Positions 9,359-17,663 of a DNA stretch of 54,077 nt are shown piece by piece. Each line of letters starts with the position of its first letter. Positions within the stretch are counted from its first letter, which is position 1. The notes under the pieces are model-generated. The model saw only the letters and a program-made list of their open reading frames with translations. It had not been told where the DNA came from and did not search any database. Source of the stretch: Ardenticatenaceae bacterium (GTDB lineage Bacteria; Chloroflexota; Anaerolineae; Promineifilales; Promineifilaceae); the NCBI GenBank assembly GCA_020634375.1, contig JACKBX010000016.1, forward strand, positions 1 through 54,077. The letters run 5' to 3'. The translations under genes were made by a program, and so were the position numbers.

Positions 9359-9433
9359 ATGGCTAAAAAAGCAATCGTTGTAGAAAATCTAACAGACTGG
9401 AATGATAAATTGATAGCAACCTCGCCGTTTTGA
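9359..9433 (+). CDS. Possible 24-residue ORF
   Basis: ATG 9359 follows a purine-rich GAAGAAGTGAAGAG stretch that could serve as a ribosome binding site. The product (MAKKAIVVENLTDWNDKLIA plus four residues) has no recognisable domain. It ends ten bases before the next small ORF, in another frame, so it could be a short leader peptide or the shifted 5' end of that gene. Support is weak because of its length. Confidence 0.25.
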   Translation: MAKKAIVVENLTDWNDKLIATSPF

Positions 9434-9443
9434 AGCGTGCCTT

Positions 9444-9632
9444 ATGAATGAAGATAATGAGATTGACGTCAATGTGTTTTTGAATTTTCTCACAGCATGT
9501 ATGTATGATGAGGAGATGTGGGAGGCTCTGGTGCAGCGGATGATGGCTGGGACAGGGTTTGGCCGTGAGAAAACGCTTGAAGCGCTTGATGCAATTTACA
9601 GGGTGCTGATGGAATTACAGCCCCGAAACTAA
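9444..9632 (+). CDS. Small acidic hypothetical protein
   Basis: The 62-residue product is acidic and probably all helical (FLNFLTACMYDEEMWEALVQ, then a Gly-rich turn and a second helix to the end). It lies alone between the divergent ligase/DAC gene and the prolyl oligopeptidase gene, 68 bases before the latter. There is no palindrome core inside it, unlike the larger neighbours. I do not recognise a family. The amphipathic helices suggest a small protein-protein interaction module, but that is speculation. Confidence 0.45.
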   Translation: MNEDNEIDVNVFLNFLTACMYDEEMWEALVQRMMAGTGFGREKTLEALDAIYRVLMELQPRN

Positions 9633-9700
9633 ACTCAGGTTATAAGTTACAGGTTCCATCGAGCGAGAATCTGTAGCTGGCTTTACTTAAAAGGAACACT

Positions 9701-11779
9701 ATGTCACAACATTCCCCGCTTAGTTATCCTGCTTCACGCCGTGTTGATGTTGTTGATGATTATCATGGCACGGCCGTTCCCGACCCCTTTCGTTGGCTAG
9801 AAAATCCCGATACAGCAGAAACCCGCGCCTGGATTGATGCCCAAAACCGGTTGACACACGGCCTCATCGACGCTGTGCCGCAGCGTCCTGCCATTCACCA
9901 ACGATTGACAGAACTTTACAATTACCCTAAGTTTTTTACTCCTGTACGCAAGGGGGCATGGCTCTTTTTCTACAAAAATGATGGCTTGCAGAATCAGGCT
10001 GTTTTGTATCGCACACAGGATTTGGCTGGGGAAGCGGCAGTTGTGCTTGACCCCAACACCCTTACTGAAGATGGCACGGCAGCCATTACCAGCGAGGCCA
10101 TCAGTAAAGATGGCAGCCACCTGGCTTATGGGGTCTCTTTTGGCGGCAGCGATGTGCAGGAGATTCGCATCCGCAATGTGGAGACGGGCGCGGATTATGC
10201 GGAAACGCTGCACCACTGCCGCTTTGCGGGCATTGCTTGGGTGTATGATGAAGCAGAACGGCCGTGCGGCTTTTATTACAATCGCTACCCCGACCCGGAC
10301 AGCGTACCGGAGCGGGATCGCAATGCTTATAACAAGCTGTATTGGCATCGATTGGACACTCCGCAGGCGGAAGATGTGCTGGTTTATGAACGGCCGGATA
10401 ACAAGGAACTGCGTTTTTCGCCGCAAATCACGGAGGACGGCCGTTACCTGATCTTGTACGTCTGGCACGCGGCCATTGACTTGAACCGCCTCTATTACCG
10501 CGCTGTCGCCCATGAAGGGGACTTTGTGCGTCTGGTTGATGAGGCAGACGCCTCGTACCAGTTTGTGGGCAGCGATGGCGACACCTTTTTCATTCAGACA
10601 AACAAGGATGCAGCGAACGGCCGTATCGTGACCGTAGACCTGGCAAACCCGGCACAGGCCCAGTGGCGTGATGTGGTTCCCGAAAGCGATGACATCATCG
10701 CTTTTACGGAACTGGTGCATCAGGAGTTGGTTGTTGTCACTATGCACAATGCCGCGCATCAGGTGCAGCGGTTTGGGCTGGATGGACGGCCGTTGGGCCG
10801 CATCCCCTTGCCAGAATTGGGCGCAATCAGCGGTATGACTGGCAAACAAGCGTCAGCAGAACTGTTCTTCAAGTTTGAGTCGTTTCTGAATCCGGGCACG
10901 GTGTTCCGATATGATTTGGCACAGAATGAGATGGAGGTGGTGTGGGAAACGGCCGTTTCCTTTAACACCCGCGATTACAAAACCAACCAGGTTTTCTTCC
11001 CCAGTAAAGATGGCACCCGCGTCTCTATGTTTATCACCTACAAAAAGGGGCTGCGCCTGGATGGCGACAGCCCTGTGCTACTTTACGGTTATGGCGGCTT
11101 CAATATCAGCCACACACCTGCTTTTGCCCCGGCACAGGCTTATTGGGTTGAAAGCGGCGGCATTTTTGTGGATGTGAACTTGCGCGGTGGCAGCGAGTAT
11201 GGCGAAGCGTGGCATCGCGCTGGCATGTTGGAAAACAAGCAAAATGTCTTTGATGACTTTATCAGTGCGGCGGAATGGCTCATTAACAATGGCTACACGC
11301 GCCCGGAACGGCTGGCAATGATGGGGCGCAGCAATGGCGGGCTGCTCACCTCGGCGGTGATGTTGCAGCGGCCTGATTTGTTTGGCGCGGTGCTGGCGAT
11401 TGTGCCGGTTACAGACATGCTGCGTTTTCACAAGTTTACAGCCGGGCGTTTTTGGACGGCCGAATATGGCAATGCAGAGGAGAGCGCGGCACAGTTCCGC
11501 TTCATGTTCCCCTATTCGCCGCTGCACAATGTGCAAAAGGGGGTGGCATATCCGCCCATCTTGGTGACGACGGCTGATGGTGATGACCGTGTTGTGCCGC
11601 TGCACGCCATGAAATTTACGGCTGCGTTGCAAACGGCCGTTACCCAACATCACAACCCCATTCTCATCCGCATTGATACCAAATCTGGGCATGGATTGGG
11701 CAAGCCAACCAGCAAATGGATTGACGAATGGGCTGATATTTTTGCATTTTTGCAAATGACCGTGAAAAGCGACACGTGA
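9701..11779 (+). CDS. Prolyl oligopeptidase (S9A serine peptidase)
   Basis: The 692-residue length fits the family, and there is no signal peptide, so the enzyme is probably cytoplasmic. It would cleave short peptides after proline. The N-terminus shows the family hallmark DPFRWLE; residues ~75-410 form the seven-bladed gating propeller and ~415-690 the alpha/beta-hydrolase domain. The catalytic triad is visible: Ser544 in GRSNGG, the Asp of the DGDDRVV motif (628/629) and His664 in SGHGLGKPTSK; spacing matches porcine POP closely. YGYGGFN and VNLRGGSEYGE are also typical. ATG 9701 follows an AAAAGGAAC ribosome binding site. The next gene starts 34 bases after the stop on the same strand. A 16-bp palindrome (GGAAACGGCCGTTTCC) lies inside at 10945. 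Confidence 0.95.
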   Translation: MSQHSPLSYPASRRVDVVDDYHGTAVPDPFRWLENPDTAETRAWIDAQNRLTHGLIDAVPQRPAIHQRLTELYNYPKFFTPVRKGAWLFFYKNDGLQNQAVLYRTQDLAGEAAVVLDPNTLTEDGTAAITSEAISKDGSHLAYGVSFGGSDVQEIRIRNVETGADYAETLHHCRFAGIAWVYDEAERPCGFYYNRYPDPDSVPERDRNAYNKLYWHRLDTPQAEDVLVYERPDNKELRFSPQITEDGRYLILYVWHAAIDLNRLYYRAVAHEGDFVRLVDEADASYQFVGSDGDTFFIQTNKDAANGRIVTVDLANPAQAQWRDVVPESDDIIAFTELVHQELVVVTMHNAAHQVQRFGLDGRPLGRIPLPELGAISGMTGKQASAELFFKFESFLNPGTVFRYDLAQNEMEVVWETAVSFNTRDYKTNQVFFPSKDGTRVSMFITYKKGLRLDGDSPVLLYGYGGFNISHTPAFAPAQAYWVESGGIFVDVNLRGGSEYGEAWHRAGMLENKQNVFDDFISAAEWLINNGYTRPERLAMMGRSNGGLLTSAVMLQRPDLFGAVLAIVPVTDMLRFHKFTAGRFWTAEYGNAEESAAQFRFMFPYSPLHNVQKGVAYPPILVTTADGDDRVVPLHAMKFTAALQTAVTQHHNPILIRIDTKSGHGLGKPTSKWIDEWADIFAFLQMTVKSDT
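10945..10960. repeat. 16-bp extended copy of the palindrome
   Basis: GGAAACGGCCGTTTCC is perfectly self-complementary and lies within the prolyl oligopeptidase gene, read as Glu-Thr-Ala-Val-Ser. It shows that some copies extend beyond the 10-bp element symmetrically. Confidence 0.85.
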
Positions 11780-11813
11780 AAAAGGGCCAAACACGTTTCG
11801 TCGATCTCTAACC

Positions 11814-14800
11814 ATGTCAAAGAAACTTGTATTAAATGGGCTGCGTACGCTTCAATCATATCTGATTGAACCATTGCAGGAACTGCCATCCGAACGTCAC
11901 AAAAGGGAGGCAAGGCTGCTGGCTTCTGTTTTGCTGATAGTCTTCCTGACTTCTTCTGTAGCGACAATCTTGGATTTATTATCTCGCCCTCCAGAAGTTG
12001 CGTTCCCTTTACTGGGGCCAATTGTCGGCACATTGGTTTGTGTGTTGATAGCTTATTTTATGAGCCGCAGCCGTTATTTTGCCAGAGCCATTCTCTTATT
12101 TGCCATCACGTTTCCTATTGGCATATCAGCCTTGGCGATTCAAGATAACAGGCTTTTTTTACTGCCAATTTATCTTATTGTCCCTACCTTTTTTGTCAGC
12201 ATTTTGGCAAAGATGTCTATTATCTTGGTCAGCATTCTCTTTAATTTTTCCCTTCTTCTTCTTGTCATGTGGCGGATACCAGAGGCGCAGGCGGTTATTT
12301 TAGATGCCAATACCCTGCTTCTTTATGTTGCTTTTACCTTTCCGGGGTTGTTTTTGGCGCATTATCGCAATCTTTTAGATGAGAATCGACAGCAGAGTTT
12401 GCGCCAGAATGAAGCGCGGCTGAAATCTTATTTTGAGAATGCCAATGATTGGGTTTTTACGTTAGACCGCAATGGGTTGATGACATCAGCAAATCGACAA
12501 ATATACCAGACAACAGGCTATTCCCCGGATGACCTGATTGGCAAATCGCCACTTTGGCTGGTCAGTGCGGAATCGAGAGATTATGCGGCGAAGGCTTTGC
12601 AAGCAATTCTGACTGGTGAAGTGGTTCAGCAGTTAGAGGTGAAGGTATTGTTGCGAGACGGCCGTTCCCTTTGGCTAGAAATTCGCGGCAATCTTTTGGA
12701 GGGCGAAGAAGGCGTATACGAAACCATTCATTTTGGCCGTGACGTGACCGAGCGAAAATTAGCAGAGCAGGCCGAGCGCGAGCATCGGCAACTGGCGGAA
12801 GCGCTGCAAACCATTGCTACCACCCTGAACAGCACCCTAAATTTGGAAGAAGTATTTGACCGCGTTTTAGCAACAGTGGGCGATGTGGTTCCTTATGATG
12901 TGGCTGACATCATGCTCATTCAGGATGGAGTAGGGAGAATGGTACGCCATCAGGGCTATGACAAATACAACGTTATAGGTGTCATAGATGCGCTTGAAAT
13001 GGTTGTTGCTGACGTGCCCAATTTGCGATACATGTATGAGACACACAAGCCATTGGCTATCTGGGATACCAGTCAAGAACCTGGCTGGATTGACATCCCT
13101 CGCTTGGGATGGGTGCGCTCGTTAGCGGGTGCGCCTATCGTTTTGGATGATGTATGTATTGGTTTTTTGCACGTTACCAGTCAATTGCCGGGGTATTATC
13201 AGGAGGAGCACGCGGTTCGTTTGCAGGCTTTTTCTGAGCATGTGGCAACGGCCGTGCGCAATGCCCAATTGTATCAGGCGGAATCGGAACGACGGCAATT
13301 GGCGGAAACTTTGCGTCAGACGACGGCCGTTCTCAACAGCACCCTCTCCCTTGATGAAGTATTGCAGCGCATTCTGGAACAACTTAAAGTTGCTTTGTCT
13401 TTCGATAGTGCATCCGTGCAGCAGTTGGTGGGAAATAAACTGATATTGCGTATGGTTATTGGATTTTCCCACCCAGAAAAAATTATCAATCTGGCGATTC
13501 CCATTGGCAAGAAATGGCCGAATGCCCATGTCATGAGTGGGCGTGGCCCGGTTGCTTATGATGATGTGACTGTTGAGTATCCTCACTTTCAGGACGATTC
13601 CGATCTTTATCAATCCGGTAAGATCCGTTCTTGGTTGGGGGTGCCGCTGACAGTCAATGATGAAATCATTGGCCTGGTTACAGTTGACCGGAACGAAGTA
13701 CAGCCGTACACAGCCGAAGAAATCAGTGTTGCCACCACCTTTGCCCAACACGCGGCCATTGCCCTAAACAACGCCGACCTGTACGAACGGCTTGCTCGCC
13801 ACAATGAGGAATTAGAAACGGCCGTTGCCCACCGCACCATCGAACTCCAGCAAACCGCCAGCCGCGTCAACACCATCTTGCAAAACAGCCCAGACGCACT
13901 ACTACTTTTGGATGACCATTTGCAAATGCAAATCCATAATGAAGCCTTCCACGATATGTTTGGCTACACCGATGACAACATTTGCACCGACTTCCCCGCC
14001 TGCCTTGTAATCCCATCCGAAACGCCGCGCCTGCTCAAAGCTATTCACATCAGCCTGGAAAACATCCAACGCATTCGCCTTGAGTTCACTGCCCAGCGCC
14101 AGGACGGTTCTCAATTCGACGCAGACATCGTGATTGCACCCATCCATCAACCCGGCACGCCAACCCAACTGTTGTGCAGCATCCAAGACATTACAGCCTT
14201 CAAAGAAGTCGAACGGGTCAAGGATGACTTTGTGTCCAATGTTTCACACGAACTGCGCACGCCCATTGCCAGCTTACAGCTCTACCACGACTTGCTGCAC
14301 CTGAATCCAGCCAAGAGTGAACGATATATGGCTCAGCTTGGCCGTGAAATAGCACGCCTCAACACAATTGTAGAAGGTCTATTACAGCTTTCTCGCTTGG
14401 ACCAAGAGCGTATTGAATGGGACATCGTCGTGGTCAATTTGAATGATTTGGCGCAAGAGTATGCCATTGATCGCCAACCATTGGCGGCTGACCAGGATAT
14501 TACGCTGACCTATGAGTTGGCCGAACGGCCGTTACAAGTACAAGCAGACGGCAACTTACTGGGGCAAGTCATCGGCATTCTCATCACCAATGCCTTAAAT
14601 TACACACAGCCTGGCGGAACCATTACGCTCTGTGTGCGGGATCGCGTATTGTATCAGCGGCATTGGGCTGGCATTTCCGTCACAGATACAGGCCGAGGCA
14701 TCTCCGAGACGGAACTGCCTCAACTTTTGAAACGCTTCTATCGCGGGACAGCCGCCCGTGAATCCAACCGGCCCGGCACGGGCCTGGGTCTGGCAATTGC

Positions 14801-14903
14801 AGATGAGATCGTGCGCCGTCATCGTGGCGAAATCGAAATCGCCAGCCCCGGCCCAGGCAAGGGTTCGACATTTACCATCTGGCTCCCTGCCGCCTTACCC
14901 TAG
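11814..14903 (+). CDS. Membrane-bound multi-sensor histidine kinase
   Basis: The 1029-residue protein starts with about six membrane segments (residues ~40-170). Then come PAS (~195-315), two GAF domains (~338-490 and ~507-665), a second PAS (~685-800), HisKA (~803-865) and the HATPase domain (~915-1027). The phospho-accepting residue is His812 in SNVSHELRTP. The N box (LITNALNYT), G1 (DTGRGIS) and G2 (GTGLGLAI) are intact, so the kinase should be active. GAF and PAS inputs plus the membrane part suggest it integrates cytoplasmic ligands or redox signals with an envelope signal. No response regulator lies nearby, so the partner must be elsewhere. The next gene follows 37 bases later on the same strand. 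Confidence 0.93.
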   Translation: MSKKLVLNGLRTLQSYLIEPLQELPSERHKREARLLASVLLIVFLTSSVATILDLLSRPPEVAFPLLGPIVGTLVCVLIAYFMSRSRYFARAILLFAITFPIGISALAIQDNRLFLLPIYLIVPTFFVSILAKMSIILVSILFNFSLLLLVMWRIPEAQAVILDANTLLLYVAFTFPGLFLAHYRNLLDENRQQSLRQNEARLKSYFENANDWVFTLDRNGLMTSANRQIYQTTGYSPDDLIGKSPLWLVSAESRDYAAKALQAILTGEVVQQLEVKVLLRDGRSLWLEIRGNLLEGEEGVYETIHFGRDVTERKLAEQAEREHRQLAEALQTIATTLNSTLNLEEVFDRVLATVGDVVPYDVADIMLIQDGVGRMVRHQGYDKYNVIGVIDALEMVVADVPNLRYMYETHKPLAIWDTSQEPGWIDIPRLGWVRSLAGAPIVLDDVCIGFLHVTSQLPGYYQEEHAVRLQAFSEHVATAVRNAQLYQAESERRQLAETLRQTTAVLNSTLSLDEVLQRILEQLKVALSFDSASVQQLVGNKLILRMVIGFSHPEKIINLAIPIGKKWPNAHVMSGRGPVAYDDVTVEYPHFQDDSDLYQSGKIRSWLGVPLTVNDEIIGLVTVDRNEVQPYTAEEISVATTFAQHAAIALNNADLYERLARHNEELETAVAHRTIELQQTASRVNTILQNSPDALLLLDDHLQMQIHNEAFHDMFGYTDDNICTDFPACLVIPSETPRLLKAIHISLENIQRIRLEFTAQRQDGSQFDADIVIAPIHQPGTPTQLLCSIQDITAFKEVERVKDDFVSNVSHELRTPIASLQLYHDLLHLNPAKSERYMAQLGREIARLNTIVEGLLQLSRLDQERIEWDIVVVNLNDLAQEYAIDRQPLAADQDITLTYELAERPLQVQADGNLLGQVIGILITNALNYTQPGGTITLCVRDRVLYQRHWAGISVTDTGRGISETELPQLLKRFYRGTAARESNRPGTGLGLAIADEIVRRHRGEIEIASPGPGKGSTFTIWLPAALP

Positions 14904-14940
14904 AGATAGAGACATCCCTCTATCCTCTCAAGGAGAAATT

Positions 14941-15816
14941 ATGAAAATTGGCGTTGTCTTTCCACAAACCGAGTTTGGTAATGATCATGGGGCCATTCGT
15001 GAATATGCCCAGACGGCCGAATCACTCGGATTCACGCACATTTTGGCCTATGACCATATACTGGGCGCAAATCCAAACCGCCCCGGTGGCTGGCAGGGGC
15101 CATATACTTACCAAACTCCTTTTCACGAACCGTTTGTCCTTTTTGGCTTTATGGCTGGCGTCACGCAGCAAATTGCGTTCACAACGGGCATCCTGATTTT
15201 GCCGCAGCGCGAAACGGCCGTCGTTGCCAAACAAGCTGCCACGTTGGATGTGTTGAGCAACGGCCGTTTCCGGCTTGGTGTTGGCATCGGCTGGAACCCG
15301 GTCGAATACACCGCCCTCAACCAAAACTTCAAGACGCGCGGACGACGTATCGAAGAACAAATAGAGCTGCTGCAAATCCTCTGGCAAAACGAGCTGGTCA
15401 CTTACGAGGGTCGTTGGCATACCATCTCCGACGCCGGGTTAAACCCGCTGCCCATCCAACGCCCTATCCCCATCTGGCTGGGCGGCCATGCTGACGCTGT
15501 CTTGCACCGCATTGCCCGCCTGGGCGATGGCTGGCTGCCCAACTACCGCAGCGCGGCGCGTGCCAGGCCAGAAATCGAGAAATTAGCGGGGTATTTGGTG
15601 GAAAACGGCCGTTCCCTGACCGACATTGGCATCGAATTCCGCCTCAGTTATGGCGATGGCAACCCTGATGTCTGGCAGCAAGCCATCACCGAATGGCAGG
15701 CGGTTGGCGCCACGCACATGACCCTCAACACCATGTCCCTCGGCTTTTCCATACCCCAGCAGCACCTGAATGCCATCCGTCACTTCGCTGAAGAAATAGT
15801 GGGTAGTAGTCAGTAA
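14941..15816 (+). CDS. LLM-class (luciferase-like) flavin/F420-dependent oxidoreductase
   Basis: The 291-residue protein has the bacterial-luciferase-like TIM-barrel pattern: start MKIGVVFPQTEFG, LGFTHILAYDH, TTGILILPQRETAVVAKQAA, then LSNGRFRLGVGIGWNPVEY and IPIWLGGHADAVLHRIARLG. Those motifs are typical of F420-dependent LLM enzymes of the TIGR03619 kind; the substrate cannot be told. I chose ATG 14941 because AAGGAG sits at the right distance upstream. The frame is open back to 14758, but that part overlaps the histidine kinase gene in another frame. The gene converges with the rhodanese gene, and an inverted repeat lies between them. Confidence 0.9.
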   Translation: MKIGVVFPQTEFGNDHGAIREYAQTAESLGFTHILAYDHILGANPNRPGGWQGPYTYQTPFHEPFVLFGFMAGVTQQIAFTTGILILPQRETAVVAKQAATLDVLSNGRFRLGVGIGWNPVEYTALNQNFKTRGRRIEEQIELLQILWQNELVTYEGRWHTISDAGLNPLPIQRPIPIWLGGHADAVLHRIARLGDGWLPNYRSAARARPEIEKLAGYLVENGRSLTDIGIEFRLSYGDGNPDVWQQAITEWQAVGATHMTLNTMSLGFSIPQQHLNAIRHFAEEIVGSSQ

Positions 15817-15829
15817 TCAGTTACCAGTC

Positions 15830-15871
15830 ATCAGTGAACAGTAAACAGCGGTCTGCGAACTGTTCACTGAT
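15830..15871. terminator. Inverted repeat between convergent genes
   Basis: ATCAGTGAACAGT at 15830-15842 pairs perfectly with ACTGTTCACTGAT at 15859-15871, leaving a 16-nt loop. It is placed to end transcription from both sides. It is embedded in CAGTAATCAGT-like repeat units (from about 15808), and the rhodanese stop codon (15864-15866) lies inside the right arm, so the repeat supplies the last codons of that gene. Confidence 0.65.
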
Positions 15872-16220
15872 CTGTGTTAGCAGTCTGCACTGGCAGCCCC
15901 GCTTCCTGCCAGGCAATCATGCCCCCCTGTACGTCTAGCACCTGATACCCTGCTTTGAGCAAGCGGCGTGCCGCCAGTGGGCTGCGGTGGCTGGAGCGGC
16001 AAATCGTTAAAATTTGCTGTTCTGGGGGTAATTCGGCATAGCGTTCGCCGAATTCCGTTAATGGAATCACAATCGCGCCCGCAACAATGCCATCCTTTGT
16101 TTCCACTAGCTGGCGTACATCTACAATTAACGGCGGGTTTGCGTTTTGCAGCAGCACATATGCCTCCTGCACACTAATTTGCCGCGCTTTGGGGCCAAAC
16201 AACCAATCAAAAATGCTCAT
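15864..16220 (-). CDS. Single-domain rhodanese-like sulfurtransferase
   Basis: This 118-residue protein is one rhodanese domain. The active-site loop is CRSSHRS with Cys74, which would carry the persulfide. VDVRQLVE near residue 33 and GGMIAWQEAGLPV at the end are typical. It would move sulfur or act as a thiol-linked sensor in the cytoplasm. I chose ATG 16220 because GGAGCAGGAT precedes it at ribosome-binding distance; ATG 16232 would overlap that site. The frame extends to 16325, but this would run into the start of the divergent DUF58 gene. The two genes start 85 bases apart and may share a regulatory region. Confidence 0.88.
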   Translation of the reverse strand: MSIFDWLFGPKARQISVQEAYVLLQNANPPLIVDVRQLVETKDGIVAGAIVIPLTEFGERYAELPPEQQILTICRSSHRSPLAARRLLKAGYQVLDVQGGMIAWQEAGLPVQTANTDQ

Positions 16221-16305
16221 ATCCTGCTCCATCCTAAAATTTGCGATTGAGTATAGCATACCGACAAAGAGTTGCGGGGAAACCGTGTTTGGGGAAAATA
16301 AGATC

Positions 16306-17616
16306 ATGCACGTGCCTTCAACCAATCTCTCCGACAGCGCCCCTGGCGCTCAAATCACATTGGAGCGACGACTGCCCCTGATTGGGCTGCTGCTGTTGGC
16401 GGGTACGGCCGTCTTTTTCCCTCATCGCGTTTGGAATACCCTGCTTATTGGCTTTGGTGGTTTGTTCCTTATTGCTTACCTTTGGGTGCGTTTTCTTGCC
16501 GTTGGACTGGCAGCGCAGCGGCAGTTGCGCTTTGGCTGGGTAGCCGTCGGCGATTTATTGGAAGAGAGTTTTCAAATCCATAATTACAGCGGCATTCCCG
16601 CCTTATGGGTAGAGGTGATCGATTACTCCAATGTTCCTGGATATACTGCCGCAATTGTGCGCAGCGTGGGCATGAACGGCCGTGACCAATGGCGGCAGCG
16701 TGCCGTGTGCCAGCAGCGCGGCAAATTCCACCTCGGCCCCTGGGCCATTCGCACCAGCGATCCCTTTGGCCTTTTTACCTTCACTCGCCATTACCCCGCT
16801 GGTCAGGAAATCATCATTCATCCGCCCATTCACGGGCAGTTGCCCATTCCCCTGCCTGCCGGGCAGAGCAGTGGGCGGGCGCGGGCGCGGCAGCGTGCCT
16901 GGCAAGCCACCGTCAACGCCGCCAGTGTGCGCCATTATCACCCACAAGACCCGCTGGCCTGGATTCACTGGCCCACCTCTGCTCGCCGCGACGACCTTTT
17001 TGTGCGCGAGTTTGACCTGGACGCTGCTGGTGATGTGTGGATTTTGTTGGATATGCAAACGGCCGTGCAAATTGGCACGGGCATTGACAGCACAGAAGAA
17101 CAAGCCGTTTTGTTAGCGGCAGCACTGGCCGCACGCGGCCTGAGCCAGAATCGGCCAATGGGCGTTGCCGGGTACGGCCGTTTGCCACAAATTGTGTCGC
17201 CGGGGCGCGGCGAAGGGCAGCGCTGGCACATTTTGCAAGCATTAGCCCTGGTGCAGGCCGACAGCGAGACGAATTTACAGCGGGCATTACAAGATTTGGG
17301 ACAGCGGGCGCGGCGGGGAACGGCCGTCATCATCATCACCCCCTCCAACGAGGCCAGTTGGATACCTGACTTACTCGCCTTATCGCAGCGCGGCCTGCAA
17401 AGCCACGTCATCCTGTTGGATCGGCCAAGTTTTGGCGGTGAAGGCAATAGTGTGGGTATGCGTGATGCCATTCACCGCTTTGGCATTGACTGCCAAATTG
17501 TGCGACAGGGAGAAATAGGCACGCCCTTAGAAGAACAGGCACAGCGCGGCTTCTGGCGTTTTATCGTCACCGGCACAGGCAAAGTTGTCGCCGTCTCCTC
17601 GCCACAAGAGCAATGA
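16306..17616 (+). CDS. DUF58 family membrane protein
   Basis: The 436-residue protein has two membrane segments (residues ~23-39 and ~43-65). A beta-rich region follows, then the DUF58 core, recognised by YHPQDPLAWIHWPTSARRDD and the following FDLDAAGDVWILLDMQ strand, which matches the start of a vWA-like fold. DUF58 proteins usually sit beside MoxR ATPases and transglutaminase proteins; here the transglutaminase gene follows directly but no MoxR gene is in view. I chose ATG 16306 because residues upstream in the open frame overlap the rhodanese gene. The role is probably in envelope or peptide-crosslink maturation, inferred from context only. Confidence 0.88.
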   Translation: MHVPSTNLSDSAPGAQITLERRLPLIGLLLLAGTAVFFPHRVWNTLLIGFGGLFLIAYLWVRFLAVGLAAQRQLRFGWVAVGDLLEESFQIHNYSGIPALWVEVIDYSNVPGYTAAIVRSVGMNGRDQWRQRAVCQQRGKFHLGPWAIRTSDPFGLFTFTRHYPAGQEIIIHPPIHGQLPIPLPAGQSSGRARARQRAWQATVNAASVRHYHPQDPLAWIHWPTSARRDDLFVREFDLDAAGDVWILLDMQTAVQIGTGIDSTEEQAVLLAAALAARGLSQNRPMGVAGYGRLPQIVSPGRGEGQRWHILQALALVQADSETNLQRALQDLGQRARRGTAVIIITPSNEASWIPDLLALSQRGLQSHVILLDRPSFGGEGNSVGMRDAIHRFGIDCQIVRQGEIGTPLEEQAQRGFWRFIVTGTGKVVAVSSPQEQ

Positions 17617-17663
17617 GCAATTAGAAATTAGCAAGCAATCCCGTTCACAATTCATTATTTTTC

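Noticed and set aside
14907..14927. Small hairpin GATAGAG/CTCTATC before the LLM oxidoreductase
   Set aside because: Only seven pairs, no T run; too weak to call a terminator or attenuator.
14758..14940. Upstream extension of the LLM oxidoreductase frame
   Set aside because: Overlaps the histidine kinase gene; the ATG at 14941 has a good AAGGAG and begins the family's usual N-terminus.
16087..16305. Upstream extension of the DUF58 frame
   Set aside because: Lies antisense to the rhodanese gene and lacks membrane-protein character.
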